Position numbers and translations under genes: made by a program. A model generated the notes under the pieces. The model saw only the letters and a list, made by a program, of their open reading frames with translations, did not search any database and had not been told where the DNA came from. Source: an uncultured Ruminococcus sp. (lineage in GTDB: Bacteria > Bacillota > Clostridia > Lachnospirales > Lachnospiraceae). From it: a stretch of DNA of 64,000 nt. The DNA lies in NCBI GenBank assembly GCA_904377845.1, contig CAJFGR010000004.1, positions 1-64,000 of the forward strand, in the 5' to 3' direction. Shown here one piece after another: positions 1 through 7,454 of this stretch; the stretch's first letter is position 1, and each line of letters opens with the position of its first letter.

Positions 1-140
1 AAATCCATAATTACTCACATATTTTCAAAGTACATACTTTTACTAACTAAAATTCAATGTTTTTAAAAAACTACTTGATTTTTATATAGTTAGCTCCATT
101 TACTGTGAATTGATTAAGCCCCGGCTTTAGCTCGGTCAGA

Positions 141-176
141 TGAAAGAAAGACTGCGTTCCCGCTAAAGGAGCGCAG
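141..176 (-). terminator. terminator overlapping the aldolase stop codon
   Basis: A 9-bp stem (152-160 with 168-176, one G-T pair) with a 7-nt loop is followed on the minus strand by the T-rich run TCTTTCTTTC. The stop codon TAG of the aldolase gene (163-165) lies in the loop, so the terminator begins inside the coding region. Positions 1-140 are A/T-rich and show no gene. Confidence 0.5.
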
Positions 177-1188
177 CCAGTTTTTTCACATCTTCCATTT
201 TCGTCGCCCAGCTCGTCGCAAACCGCACAACTGTGTGGTTATCATCTTTCTTTTCCCAGTAGCTGAACACTACATTTTCTTTTAGTCTCTCCATCTGAGA
301 ATCTTCCAGCACCACAAAGATCTGATTCGTAGGAGAATCAATAAAGAATTCGTATCCTTTTTCTCTTAGTATCCGTTTCAGCTCATCCGCCGTATCAATG
401 GCATTTTTCCCGATCTTCAGATACAGGTCGTCGGTAAAAAGAGAGTCAAACTGTACGCCGGTCAGTCTTCCTTTTGCAAGGAGAGCCCCTCTCTGCTTTA
501 CCTTTGTCACAAAATGAATCGGTGTATTCTCTTTCGGGAAAACAACAGCTTCTCCGCAGAGAGCCCCCACTTTCGTCCCGCCGATGTAAAACACATCACA
601 GTATTCTGCCACATCCTGGAGTGTCACATCCGTGCCCGCTGCGGCAAGCGCATATCCGAGGCGAGCCCCATCCAGATAAAGGGGAATCCGGTATTCACTG
701 CAGACTGCAGATAATTCAGCCAATTCTCCTTTTGTATACAAAGTGCCATACTCTGTCGGGTGAGAAATATAAACCATCCCCGGAAAGACCATATGTTCAT
801 GGTTTTCATCACCATAGAAAGTACTTAGATACTTTTCAAGATCATCTGCAGACAATTTCCCGTTTTTCTGAGACAGGGAAAGGACCTTATGCCCTGTACA
901 CTCGATGGCTCCCGCCTCATGGGTGCCCACGTGTCCTGTCTCAGCTGCTATCACTCCCTCATGGGAGTCCAGCATGGAACTGATCACTATCTGGTTTGTC
1001 TGCGTGCCTCCTGTCAGAAGATATACCTCTGCATCCGGGCAACCGCAGGCGGCACAGATCTTCTCCTTTGCGGATACTGTATACCGGTCTGTTCCGTATC
1101 CCGGAAGCTGTTCCATATTAGTCTCGATCAGGCGTTTTAATACTTCTTCATGAGCGCCTTCTGAATAATCATTTTCAAAATAAAGCAT
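163..1188 (-). CDS. ltaE: low-specificity L-threonine aldolase family protein
   Basis: PLP-dependent beta-eliminating lyase/aldolase fold of 341 aa, the usual length for bacterial low-specificity L-threonine aldolases, which cleave threonine and allo-threonine to glycine and acetaldehyde in the cytoplasm. Visible landmarks are the phosphate-binding GGTQTN stretch (residues 60-65), the ring-stacking histidine in TGHVGTHEAG (about residue 86), the cofactor aspartate in YLDGARLGYA (Asp173) and the Schiff-base lysine in YIGGTKVGAL (Lys206). The ATG overlaps the TAA of the upstream flavin reductase gene by one base, so the two are probably translated together. The family also contains related amino-acid lyases, so the exact substrate is inferred. 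Confidence 0.88.
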   Translation of the reverse strand: MLYFENDYSEGAHEEVLKRLIETNMEQLPGYGTDRYTVSAKEKICAACGCPDAEVYLLTGGTQTNQIVISSMLDSHEGVIAAETGHVGTHEAGAIECTGHKVLSLSQKNGKLSADDLEKYLSTFYGDENHEHMVFPGMVYISHPTEYGTLYTKGELAELSAVCSEYRIPLYLDGARLGYALAAAGTDVTLQDVAEYCDVFYIGGTKVGALCGEAVVFPKENTPIHFVTKVKQRGALLAKGRLTGVQFDSLFTDDLYLKIGKNAIDTADELKRILREKGYEFFIDSPTNQIFVVLEDSQMERLKENVVFSYWEKKDDNHTVVRFATSWATKMEDVKKLAALL

Positions 1189-1868
1189 TATCTGTCCGCC
1201 TTTCTGCGCGCTGTTGTACGTTTCTTCCCGACAGCTTTTCTGCTGACCGCAATTTTTGCATTTGCTTTTTTGCCGCCAGCTGCTTTTGTCTTCCGTGCGG
1301 TCTGCTTCTTACGCACGCTGTACCCGAATGTCCCCAGCTTTTTCCCCAGATCCAGATATTCTCCATGGGAGTAGGCAATCAGTCCGGTACGGTTCAGGTC
1401 AAATTTTCCTTTTTCGTCCATATATGCCTCATCCACCTGCACTGCCGTCACTTCCGCGAGAAACATATGATGACTGCCCAGTTCCTGAATGCTTTTTACC
1501 TTGCACTCGATATTAACAGGGGCTTCTTCGATCACAGGTGCATACTTCAAAGATGATGCACTGCCCTTTGTCAGACGGCACTCTTTCCACTTGTCCACAT
1601 CCCTGCCTGAGCGGACACCGCAATAGTCTGTAGCATGGGCAAGTTTTTTTGTGGTCAGGTTAATAACGAACTCTCCGCTCTCTTTTATCATGTGATAGGA
1701 ATATCGCTCCGGCCGGACGGATATATACGCCATAGGAGGATTCGTACACACAGTCCCTGTCCACGCGATGGTCAATATATTGCTGTTGCCCTCTTTGTCC
1801 GCCGTACTCACCATGACAGCGGGCAGGGGATAGATCATATTTCCCGGTTTCCATGTCTGTTTTGCCAT
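1188..1868 (-). CDS. flavin reductase-like FMN-binding protein with histone-like basic tail
   Basis: Residues 1-185 form a complete flavin reductase-like split-barrel domain (FMN-binding; hallmark segments STADKEGNSNILT and NPPMAYISVRPERYS). Such proteins bind FMN and act in NAD(P)H-dependent flavin reduction or as redox partners. The domain should end near residue 185, but the protein continues for 41 residues (186-226, encoded at 1191-1313) rich in Lys, Arg, Ala, Thr and Gly. That tail has 18 basic residues and one acidic residue and recalls H1-like tails. Its function is unknown; nucleic-acid binding is an inference. It sits directly upstream of, and overlaps, the aldolase gene, and 9 bp downstream of the pyrophosphatase gene, so all three may form one operon. 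Confidence 0.85.
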   Translation of the reverse strand: MAKQTWKPGNMIYPLPAVMVSTADKEGNSNILTIAWTGTVCTNPPMAYISVRPERYSYHMIKESGEFVINLTTKKLAHATDYCGVRSGRDVDKWKECRLTKGSASSLKYAPVIEEAPVNIECKVKSIQELGSHHMFLAEVTAVQVDEAYMDEKGKFDLNRTGLIAYSHGEYLDLGKKLGTFGYSVRKKQTARKTKAAGGKKANAKIAVSRKAVGKKRTTARRKADR

Positions 1869-1877
1869 ACAATTCTC

Positions 1878-3527
1878 CTATTGCTGCAGCGCACCGACCA
1901 GAGTAGGTACAAGCTGCTTCTTTCTCGATACTACGCCTTTGAGCATGATCGTCTCCGTATCCTCCGGCAGATCGTATGCACTTAAGATTTTCTCTCTCGC
2001 CTCCGGTCCGCAGCAGAGAAGCTCGGAGGATTCGGTAATGATATTGGTCAGCATGAAGAAGATCATATTGAGTCCGTGGTTGCTGCGTGCTTTCTCCAGG
2101 TGTGGCTGCACAATCTTTCGGATCTCTTTTAATTCATCTGCGCTCATGGAGTTGACTTGTCCGACTCCGAACACTGTGTCATTGACTGTAAACTGTTTGA
2201 AATCAAGGAAGCAGATCTCTTCCGCACTCTTTCCTTTCAAGTTACTGCCGGCATTGAACATCTCCTGAGCCAGATTTTCAACCTCCACTCCTGCGAGCCC
2301 TGCAAGTTTTCTCGCTGTATTTTCGTCAAGAGGCGTACAGGTCGGCGAGCGGAACATCAGGGTATCCGAAATGATTGCCGAACAGAGGAGTGCTGCATTG
2401 ACCGGATCCGGTTCAATTCCCGCCTCCTGGTACATCTGATATACAATTGTGGCAGTACATCCCACCGGCTGGTTCCGGAAAAATACAGGTCCCATCGTCT
2501 CAATGCTGCTCAGTCTGTGGTGGTCGATAATCTCAAGCACTTCTGCCTCTTCCACTCCGTCAACTGCCTGATTCTTTTCATTGTGGTCCACGAGGATCAC
2601 CTGCTTTTTCCGCACGTTAAGAAGTCGACGTCTGGAAATCAGCCCGAGAAATTTTCCTTTATTATCCACAATAGGGAAATCACGGAAACGTCTGCGCGCC
2701 ATAACATCTTTCACATCATCTACGTAATCCCGCATCTTAAATGTTACTAAATTGTCTTTTGTCATGAAATATTTCACCGGAATACTCTGGTTGATATGCT
2801 GCGCCGCAGTAAATGTATCATGCGGCGTCCGTATGATTACGATTTCTTTCTCCTGTGCCTGCTGAATAATCTTGTCGGATACCGGCGCATTTTGGCAGAC
2901 TACCATACAGCTTGCGTCCACATCGATGGCACATTGCTGCGCATCCTTTCGGTCGCCCATAATGACCAGATCGTCCTTATTGATAAAATCTGACATAAGA
3001 ATCCTGCTGGAAGCCGCAATCACAACTTTTCCTTTCAACAGATAGCTGTGCTCATTTCCGGTAAGTACTTCTCCGTCCACAGCCCTTGCGATATTCCGGT
3101 ACTGGGTACGCGCTTTAGAAAGGATGGTACTGTCGTACACTTCCATGTAGGTCTTTGCAATATCTCCGATCGTAATAAGCCCTTCAAGCTTTCCGTCTCT
3201 TGTCACGGGGAGTGTATGTATATTGGACTCCTGCATCTTCTCCCATGCAGTACGGATGGAAACACTGCTCTTTAAGCCGTCCACCTCTTTTAATTCCACA
3301 TCCTTGATCTGTTCCCTTAAGTCAGACAGCAGTCTTGGGGCTTTTACGCCGAAACGCTCCAGCACATACTGAGTCTCCTCATTTAACTGTCCTGCCCTTC
3401 TTGGCTCATGAGGAATATTGGTAATTTTTGTTTTTAAAGCTGCATAGGCGATCGCAGAACAGATGGAATCCGTATCCGGATTTTTGTGTCCTACAACATA
3501 TACTTTTCTGTCTTTTTCCCTGCTCAT
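1878..3527 (-). CDS. ppaC: manganese-dependent inorganic pyrophosphatase with CBS and DRTGG domains
   Basis: Family II (DHH-type) inorganic pyrophosphatase, 549 aa. The N-terminal metal site is GHKNPDTDS (His14, Asp18, Asp20). Two CBS domains (about 70-125 and 250-305) enclose a DRTGG-like segment. The DHH core resumes with LVDHNEKNQ and EIIDHHRLSS, followed by the DHHA2 substrate-clamp domain. Known CBS-PPases of Clostridia hydrolyse PPi with Mn2+ or Co2+ and are inhibited by AMP/ADP and activated by ATP or diadenosine polyphosphates through these regulatory domains. Length and domain order match that subtype. Likely first gene of a run with the flavin reductase and aldolase genes; gap to the next gene is 9 bp. 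Confidence 0.93.
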   Translation of the reverse strand: MSREKDRKVYVVGHKNPDTDSICSAIAYAALKTKITNIPHEPRRAGQLNEETQYVLERFGVKAPRLLSDLREQIKDVELKEVDGLKSSVSIRTAWEKMQESNIHTLPVTRDGKLEGLITIGDIAKTYMEVYDSTILSKARTQYRNIARAVDGEVLTGNEHSYLLKGKVVIAASSRILMSDFINKDDLVIMGDRKDAQQCAIDVDASCMVVCQNAPVSDKIIQQAQEKEIVIIRTPHDTFTAAQHINQSIPVKYFMTKDNLVTFKMRDYVDDVKDVMARRRFRDFPIVDNKGKFLGLISRRRLLNVRKKQVILVDHNEKNQAVDGVEEAEVLEIIDHHRLSSIETMGPVFFRNQPVGCTATIVYQMYQEAGIEPDPVNAALLCSAIISDTLMFRSPTCTPLDENTARKLAGLAGVEVENLAQEMFNAGSNLKGKSAEEICFLDFKQFTVNDTVFGVGQVNSMSADELKEIRKIVQPHLEKARSNHGLNMIFFMLTNIITESSELLCCGPEAREKILSAYDLPEDTETIMLKGVVSRKKQLVPTLVGALQQ

Positions 3528-3660
3528 ATATCCATGCTCCTGTTATTTTCTGCACCAGCGTATCAAATGTCATCAGATCACACTGCCGCTATTATTCATT
3601 TACGGTCCTCTTCGTTCCTTATTAAGATTGCCATTTTTTTCATAGATAGTCAAGCCACAG

Positions 3661-3745
3661 TTGTTTTTTCTGTTTGTTTTATGGTATAATGATCGCGCAA
3701 AACGCGATCCGAAGCGATGTAATCGCTTCGCCCTGCTGCGCAGGG
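3661..3745 (+). promoter_or_regulatory. promoter followed by three contiguous perfect hairpins
   Basis: TTGTTT (3661-3666), an 18-bp spacer and TATAAT (3685-3690) form a good promoter reading toward the S1-domain gene. Three perfect stem-loops follow without a base between them: GATCGCG/CGCGATC (3691-3709), CGAAGCGAT/ATCGCTTCG (3710-3730) and CCCTGC/GCAGGG (3731-3745). The first stem touches the -10 box, so it would overlap the transcription start. The rest of the 3528-3889 gap holds only a weaker GC-rich hairpin near 3779 and the second promoter unit. Confidence 0.6.
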
Positions 3746-3814
3746 ATTATACCGGCAACCCACGGCTTGAAAAGCAAATGGCGCTGCGCGCCGCTTTCTT
3801 TTCTGCGCACGTGG

Positions 3815-3840
3815 TATACTGATTGCATTGAAATGCAATC
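3815..3840 (+). promoter_or_regulatory. second -10 box with abutting perfect hairpin
   Basis: TATACT (3815-3820) is immediately followed by GATTGCATT-GA-AATGCAATC (3821-3840), a perfect 9-bp stem. The layout repeats that of 3685-3709 (GGTATAMTGAT, then hairpin, then a GAACCGA/GAAGCGA stretch), which suggests the promoter-hairpin unit was duplicated. No convincing -35 hexamer is present. Confidence 0.45.
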
Positions 3841-3889
3841 TGAACCGACCGATTGTGTTGAAAATCTAAGTAAGTTGAGGTGCTGTACA

Positions 3890-4579
3890 ATGAGCGAAGA
3901 AATGAAAGAAGAATTACAGGAAAACGAAACTGTTGAAACTATGGCTGATTACGAAGATCATATCGATGATGCGAATCCATGGAACAGAGTTACTGAATAT
4001 ATGGAAAACAAAACGGTTCTCCCTGTCAAAGTCGAGGGTGTCGTAAACGGCGGCGTCATCTGTATGGTTGAGGGACTCAGAGGATTTGTTCCCGCTTCCA
4101 AACTTTCCCTTACCTATATTGAAGATCTCGAGACATATCTTCTGAAAGATATTGAGGTACAGGTAATTGATGTGGATCAGGCAAATAACCGTCTCGTACT
4201 CTCTGCACGCGAGATTCTGAAAGAAAAAGAGAGAAAAGCACGCGAGGAGAAAATTGCAAATCTGAAAGTCGGAACTGTCTTAAACGGAACAGTTGAAACA
4301 CTCCAGAACTATGGTGCTTTCGTAAAACTTGAGAATGGCCTTTCCGGTCTGGTACACGTATCTCAGATCTCACAGAAACGCGTAAAAGTACCGTCAGACG
4401 TCCTCAATGTAGGCGATGAAGTCAAAGTAAAAGTCATCGGCATCAAAGACGGCAAAGTAAGCCTGAGCATGAAAGCTCTCGAGGAAGTCAAAGAAGAGCC
4501 GGAAGAAAAAGTTGTACTGCCGAAGAGTGAAGAGATCGGAACAAGCCTTGGGGATCTCTTCAAAAATCTGAAGCTGTAA
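3890..4579 (+). CDS. S1 RNA-binding domain protein (two S1 domains)
   Basis: A 229-aa acidic cytosolic protein with two S1 OB-fold RNA-binding domains at about residues 42-107 and 127-196; the second has the classic GTVETLQNYGAFVKLENGLSG and LVHVSQIS signatures. This is the shape of the short ribosomal-protein-S1-like proteins of Clostridia, which bind single-stranded RNA; the exact cellular role is not established. Start chosen at the ATG at 3890, behind TTGAGGTG; upstream in-frame codons would run through the hairpin leader and carry no recognisable domain. The gene stands alone on the plus strand between the pyrophosphatase and symporter genes and appears driven by the two hairpin-bearing promoters upstream. 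Confidence 0.85.
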   Translation: MSEEMKEELQENETVETMADYEDHIDDANPWNRVTEYMENKTVLPVKVEGVVNGGVICMVEGLRGFVPASKLSLTYIEDLETYLLKDIEVQVIDVDQANNRLVLSAREILKEKERKAREEKIANLKVGTVLNGTVETLQNYGAFVKLENGLSGLVHVSQISQKRVKVPSDVLNVGDEVKVKVIGIKDGKVSLSMKALEEVKEEPEEKVVLPKSEEIGTSLGDLFKNLKL

Positions 4580-4616
4580 ATCCCGTATTTTTCAGAGTGA
4601 CATTCTATAATGAATC

Positions 4617-4905
4617 GTCCGAAAATCAATCGGATACAGTGTGTCATGATAACGTATTCGTATATGGCGGGAGAATGATTCCAGTTCCGGTTACAGAACG
4701 TAAGACAAAGTAACAAATCCGTGCTACAGCTAAAAACAATCAATAAAATGAATAAACTCGCATACGCTCAGACATATTCATTTTATTGATTAACGCTGTA
4801 TCACGGATTTTAACTTTGACTAACATTCTTCCACAGTCACCGTCCTCATTCTCCCGCCATATACGAAAGGTTCATCAGATCAGATGTATCCGTTTGATTT
4901 TCTGC
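4617..4905. repeat. long imperfect palindrome (fold-back element)
   Basis: About 290 bp fold back on themselves. Perfect blocks pair 4659-4678 with 4846-4865 (20 bp) and 4739-4754 with 4775-4790 (16 bp, loop 4755-4774). Imperfect blocks pair 4710-4730 with 4795-4814 and the outer 4621-4648 with 4873-4904. No coding potential is evident. The structure could be a MITE-like element or a structured RNA; no target-site duplication could be confirmed. Confidence 0.65.
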
Positions 4906-4923
4906 GTTTATCCAAGCAGAAGT

Positions 4924-5210
4924 GTCTCTCCGACAATCGCGGAATTTTCAGGAAATCGGTCGAAAGGGTGGAATTTATCGATTTTCTCCCCATTTCAACA
5001 GGTTTCTTTGACTTTCAGTTTTGTCGGAGTGACTGCCGAATTCGATGAAGTAGAAAACGGATGGTGATGAGGCTCAGGAAGACTTAAAAAGAGACGACTG
5101 GTATGTGAGGAAGGCGACTTCGAAGTAATCTGCTGGAAAAAGTTAAGGGTCTCATCTCCGTCCGTTTTCGGACCTTATATCATCGGCATTCAGTCCGGCA
5201 AATACGGAAT
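4924..5210. repeat. two further imperfect palindromes next to the symporter gene
   Basis: Directly after the first fold-back, 4924-4961 pairs imperfectly with 5000-5036 (CTCCGACAA with TTGTCGGAG at the base). Then 5026-5085 pairs with 5148-5205 (GAAAACGGATGG-type arm with CCGTCCGTTTTC). The second structure ends at the symporter stop codon at 5211. Together with 4617-4905 the whole 631-bp gene-free gap is filled by nested palindromes. Confidence 0.5.
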
Positions 5211-6740
5211 TCACTCCTGCAGCGACCGTTTTCTTGATATCACGACTTTCTCTTCATAGCATTCGAAGATTTCATCCACTTTCTTTTTATCCAGTTTCGG
5301 CGAAATCAGACTTACTACAGGTACTACAATCAGTCCGGCTATCATTGCTGCCGCTCCGGCGTTAATCGGGGATTCGATAAATCCGATGAACATATTTGCA
5401 ACGGTCAGCCCCACGCCTGCGATAAATCCTGCCCATACGCCTGCACGGGTAACTCCTTTCCAGTAGAGTCCGTACATAAACGGAGCGAGGAAGGCACCTG
5501 CCAGCGCGCCCCATGAAATCCCCATAAGCTGAGCGATAAATGTAGGCGGATCAAGCGCGATCACCACAGATACTACAAGGAAAAATACGATCAGGATCTG
5601 CATGGTGATAATCTGTTTCTTTTCGCTCATATTTTTCACTACATTGTCTTTTATAAGATCCAGTGTCATCGTTGAACTGGATGTCAGCACTAGCGAAGAC
5701 AGTGTAGACATGGAAGCCGAAAGTACCAGCACGACAACAATACCGATCAGGATATCCGGCAGTGCTGAGAGCATATACGGGATAATGCTGTCATATACAA
5801 CAGCTCCTGAGGTCATGTCGTAGATTTCCGGGCTGTCAAAAAGTCTGGCAAAGCCTCCAAGGAAATAGCATCCTCCTGAGACAACTACAGCAAACAGTGT
5901 AGAGATGACAGTTCCGGTGTTGATGGATTTCTCATCCTTTATTGCATAGAATTTTCCGATCATCTGAGGCAGCCCCCACGTTCCGAGAGACGTCAATATG
6001 ACAACGCCAAGCAGATTGAGCGGATCCGGCCCGAAGAAAGAGGTAAACGCTCCCGGCTGCCCCTCTGTGATAGCAACGTCACTTGGAATCTGCGCCATTT
6101 CAGAAATCGCATTCATAAAGCCGCCCTGTCCGTTCAATACTGCTGCAATCACTGCTACGATTCCTACCAACATGATAATGCCCTGAATAAAATCATTGAT
6201 GGCTGTTGCCATATATCCGCCCAGGATTACGTATAGAGCAGTAAATACAGCCATAGCGATTACACACCACGTATACGGAATATTGAATGCCATCTCAAAG
6301 AGTCTGGAAAGTCCGTTATATACCGATGCCGTGTACGGTATAAGAAATACAAAGACAATAATCGACGCTACGATCTTCAGTGGTTTACTATTATACCGCT
6401 GTCCGAAGAAATCCGGCATTGTCTTAGATCCCAGATGCTGCGTCATGATCTTCGTTCTCCGCCCGAGTACGACCCAAGCAAGCAGGCTGCCGATCACGGC
6501 ATTTCCAATACCGATCCACGTACTCGCGATTCCGTATTTCCACCCGAACTGCCCGGCATATCCTACAAATACAACAGCAGAAAAATATGATGTACCATAA
6601 GCAAATGCTGTAAGCCACGGCCCCACAGACCTGCCGCCCAGCACAAACCCGTCTACGCTTGTAGCGTGTCTTCTCGCATAAATTCCCACACCCACCATAA
6701 CTGCAAAAAATACAACAAGCAGTATGACCTTAATCTCCAT
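5211..6740 (-). CDS. sodium:solute symporter family protein
   Basis: A 509-aa integral membrane protein of the SSS/SLC5 family (PutP-like), with about 13 predicted membrane segments across its length. Typical landmarks are the N-terminal GFVLGGRSVGPWLTAFAYG, where SSS proteins have their substrate/sodium-binding first bundle helix, and the LSASMSTLSSLVLTSSSTM segment near residues 340-360, the conserved Ser/Thr-rich region of the second sodium site. Members import amino acids, pantothenate, sugars or carboxylates with Na+; the substrate cannot be assigned here. The gene has its own promoter at 6840-6869 and a leader with TTTAAAGCG palindromes. Its 3' end abuts the palindromic region at 4.6-5.2 kb. 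Confidence 0.9.
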   Translation of the reverse strand: MEIKVILLVVFFAVMVGVGIYARRHATSVDGFVLGGRSVGPWLTAFAYGTSYFSAVVFVGYAGQFGWKYGIASTWIGIGNAVIGSLLAWVVLGRRTKIMTQHLGSKTMPDFFGQRYNSKPLKIVASIIVFVFLIPYTASVYNGLSRLFEMAFNIPYTWCVIAMAVFTALYVILGGYMATAINDFIQGIIMLVGIVAVIAAVLNGQGGFMNAISEMAQIPSDVAITEGQPGAFTSFFGPDPLNLLGVVILTSLGTWGLPQMIGKFYAIKDEKSINTGTVISTLFAVVVSGGCYFLGGFARLFDSPEIYDMTSGAVVYDSIIPYMLSALPDILIGIVVVLVLSASMSTLSSLVLTSSSTMTLDLIKDNVVKNMSEKKQIITMQILIVFFLVVSVVIALDPPTFIAQLMGISWGALAGAFLAPFMYGLYWKGVTRAGVWAGFIAGVGLTVANMFIGFIESPINAGAAAMIAGLIVVPVVSLISPKLDKKKVDEIFECYEEKVVISRKRSLQE

Positions 6741-6782
6741 CTCTCATTCCTCAACTTTCCTTTTTCTCTTCTTACTCATTTA

Positions 6783-6822
6783 CTTTAAAGCGTTGCGCTT
6801 TAAAGTTCTACGCTTTAAAGCG
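6783..6822. repeat. CTTTAAAGCG palindromes in symporter leader
   Basis: CTTTAAAGCG-TTG-CGCTTTAAAG (6783-6805) is a perfect 10-bp stem with a 3-nt loop. It is followed after five bases by the self-complementary CGCTTTAAAGCG (6811-6822). They lie between the promoter and the start codon of the symporter, so they would fold in its 5' UTR. Confidence 0.6.
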
Positions 6823-6839
6823 ATAAAGTTATCAGGTAT

Positions 6840-6869
6840 AGAATAACACGGGCATAAAGCCCGTGTCAA
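6840..6869 (-). promoter_or_regulatory. symporter promoter whose spacer is an inverted repeat
   Basis: On the minus strand TTGACA (6864-6869), 18 bp and TATTCT (6840-6845) form a strong promoter reading into the symporter gene. The spacer plus the end of the -35 box is a perfect inverted repeat ACACGGGC-TTTAT-GCCCGTGT (6846-6866), suggesting a repressor site or a dual-use terminator for mgsA. Confidence 0.55.
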
Positions 6870-6894
6870 GACTGATTTCTTCCGATGGCTGCTG

Positions 6895-6950
6895 TTACAG
6901 TTCATCCCGCGCCATTCGCAAAGCCGCACTCACGTGCTGACTGCGGCTAT
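6895..6950 (+). repeat. dispersed repeat, copy A
   Basis: Single copy of a family found also at 16823-17058 and 35421-35534. It shares TTACAGTTCA, CCCGCGCCATTCGCAAA, GCCGCACT, CGTGCT and GCGGCTAT in the same order. It ends one base before the mgsA stop codon (6952-6954), so it lies in the 3' untranslated region of mgsA. Confidence 0.7.
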
Positions 6951-6951
6951 G

Positions 6952-7428
6952 TTACTTCAATTTTTTCGCACGCTCTTCAATCGTCTTATTAAAATTCTCG
7001 ATCTTTCTGCTGTACGGCTCTTCCATATACTTTGAATTCAGCAGGAAATCCGCTGTTGCGAGATTATTTGCCACCGGTATATCATATACAACTGCAATAC
7101 GGAGCAGTGCCTTTACGTCCGGATCATGAGGCTGCGCTTCCAGCGGATCCCACAGGAAGATCATAAGATCCACCTGTCCTTCCACGATCTTTGCGCCGAC
7201 CTGCTGATCTCCGCCGAGCGGACCGCTGCAGAAGCCCTTTACAGGAAGTCCGGTGCGTTCCGCAATGAGACGCGCCGTTGTGCCTGTCCCGCAGAGGAAA
7301 TGTCCTTTCAGGATCTCTTTATTTTTGTCACACCAGTCTACCAGCTCTTTTTTCTTGCCGTCATGGGCGATCAGAGCAATATGTTTTGTCTTTCCGATTT
7401 CCATTGTAACAAAATTGTCATTAAGCAT
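6952..7428 (-). CDS. mgsA: methylglyoxal synthase
   Basis: Converts dihydroxyacetone phosphate to methylglyoxal and phosphate, a cytosolic bypass of lower glycolysis used when phosphate is limiting or sugar phosphates build up. The 158-aa length is normal. The phosphate-binding GTGTT (47-51), the catalytic GGDQQ aspartate (Asp74), the FLWDPLEAQPHDPDV segment with Asp94 and His101, and the N-terminal IALIAHDGKK are all present. It follows the ABC exporter permease gene by 26 bp on the same strand, with an AGGAGG-like site upstream of the ATG. Its 3' end is bordered by a copy of the dispersed repeat. Confidence 0.96.
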   Translation of the reverse strand: MLNDNFVTMEIGKTKHIALIAHDGKKKELVDWCDKNKEILKGHFLCGTGTTARLIAERTGLPVKGFCSGPLGGDQQVGAKIVEGQVDLMIFLWDPLEAQPHDPDVKALLRIAVVYDIPVANNLATADFLLNSKYMEEPYSRKIENFNKTIEERAKKLK

Positions 7429-7454
7429 ATGTATTACCTCCTGTTGTCAGCGGG

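Noticed and set aside
4786..5067. 93-codon ORF in the palindromic gap
   Set aside because: It runs through the fold-back arms and has no recognisable protein features or ribosome site.
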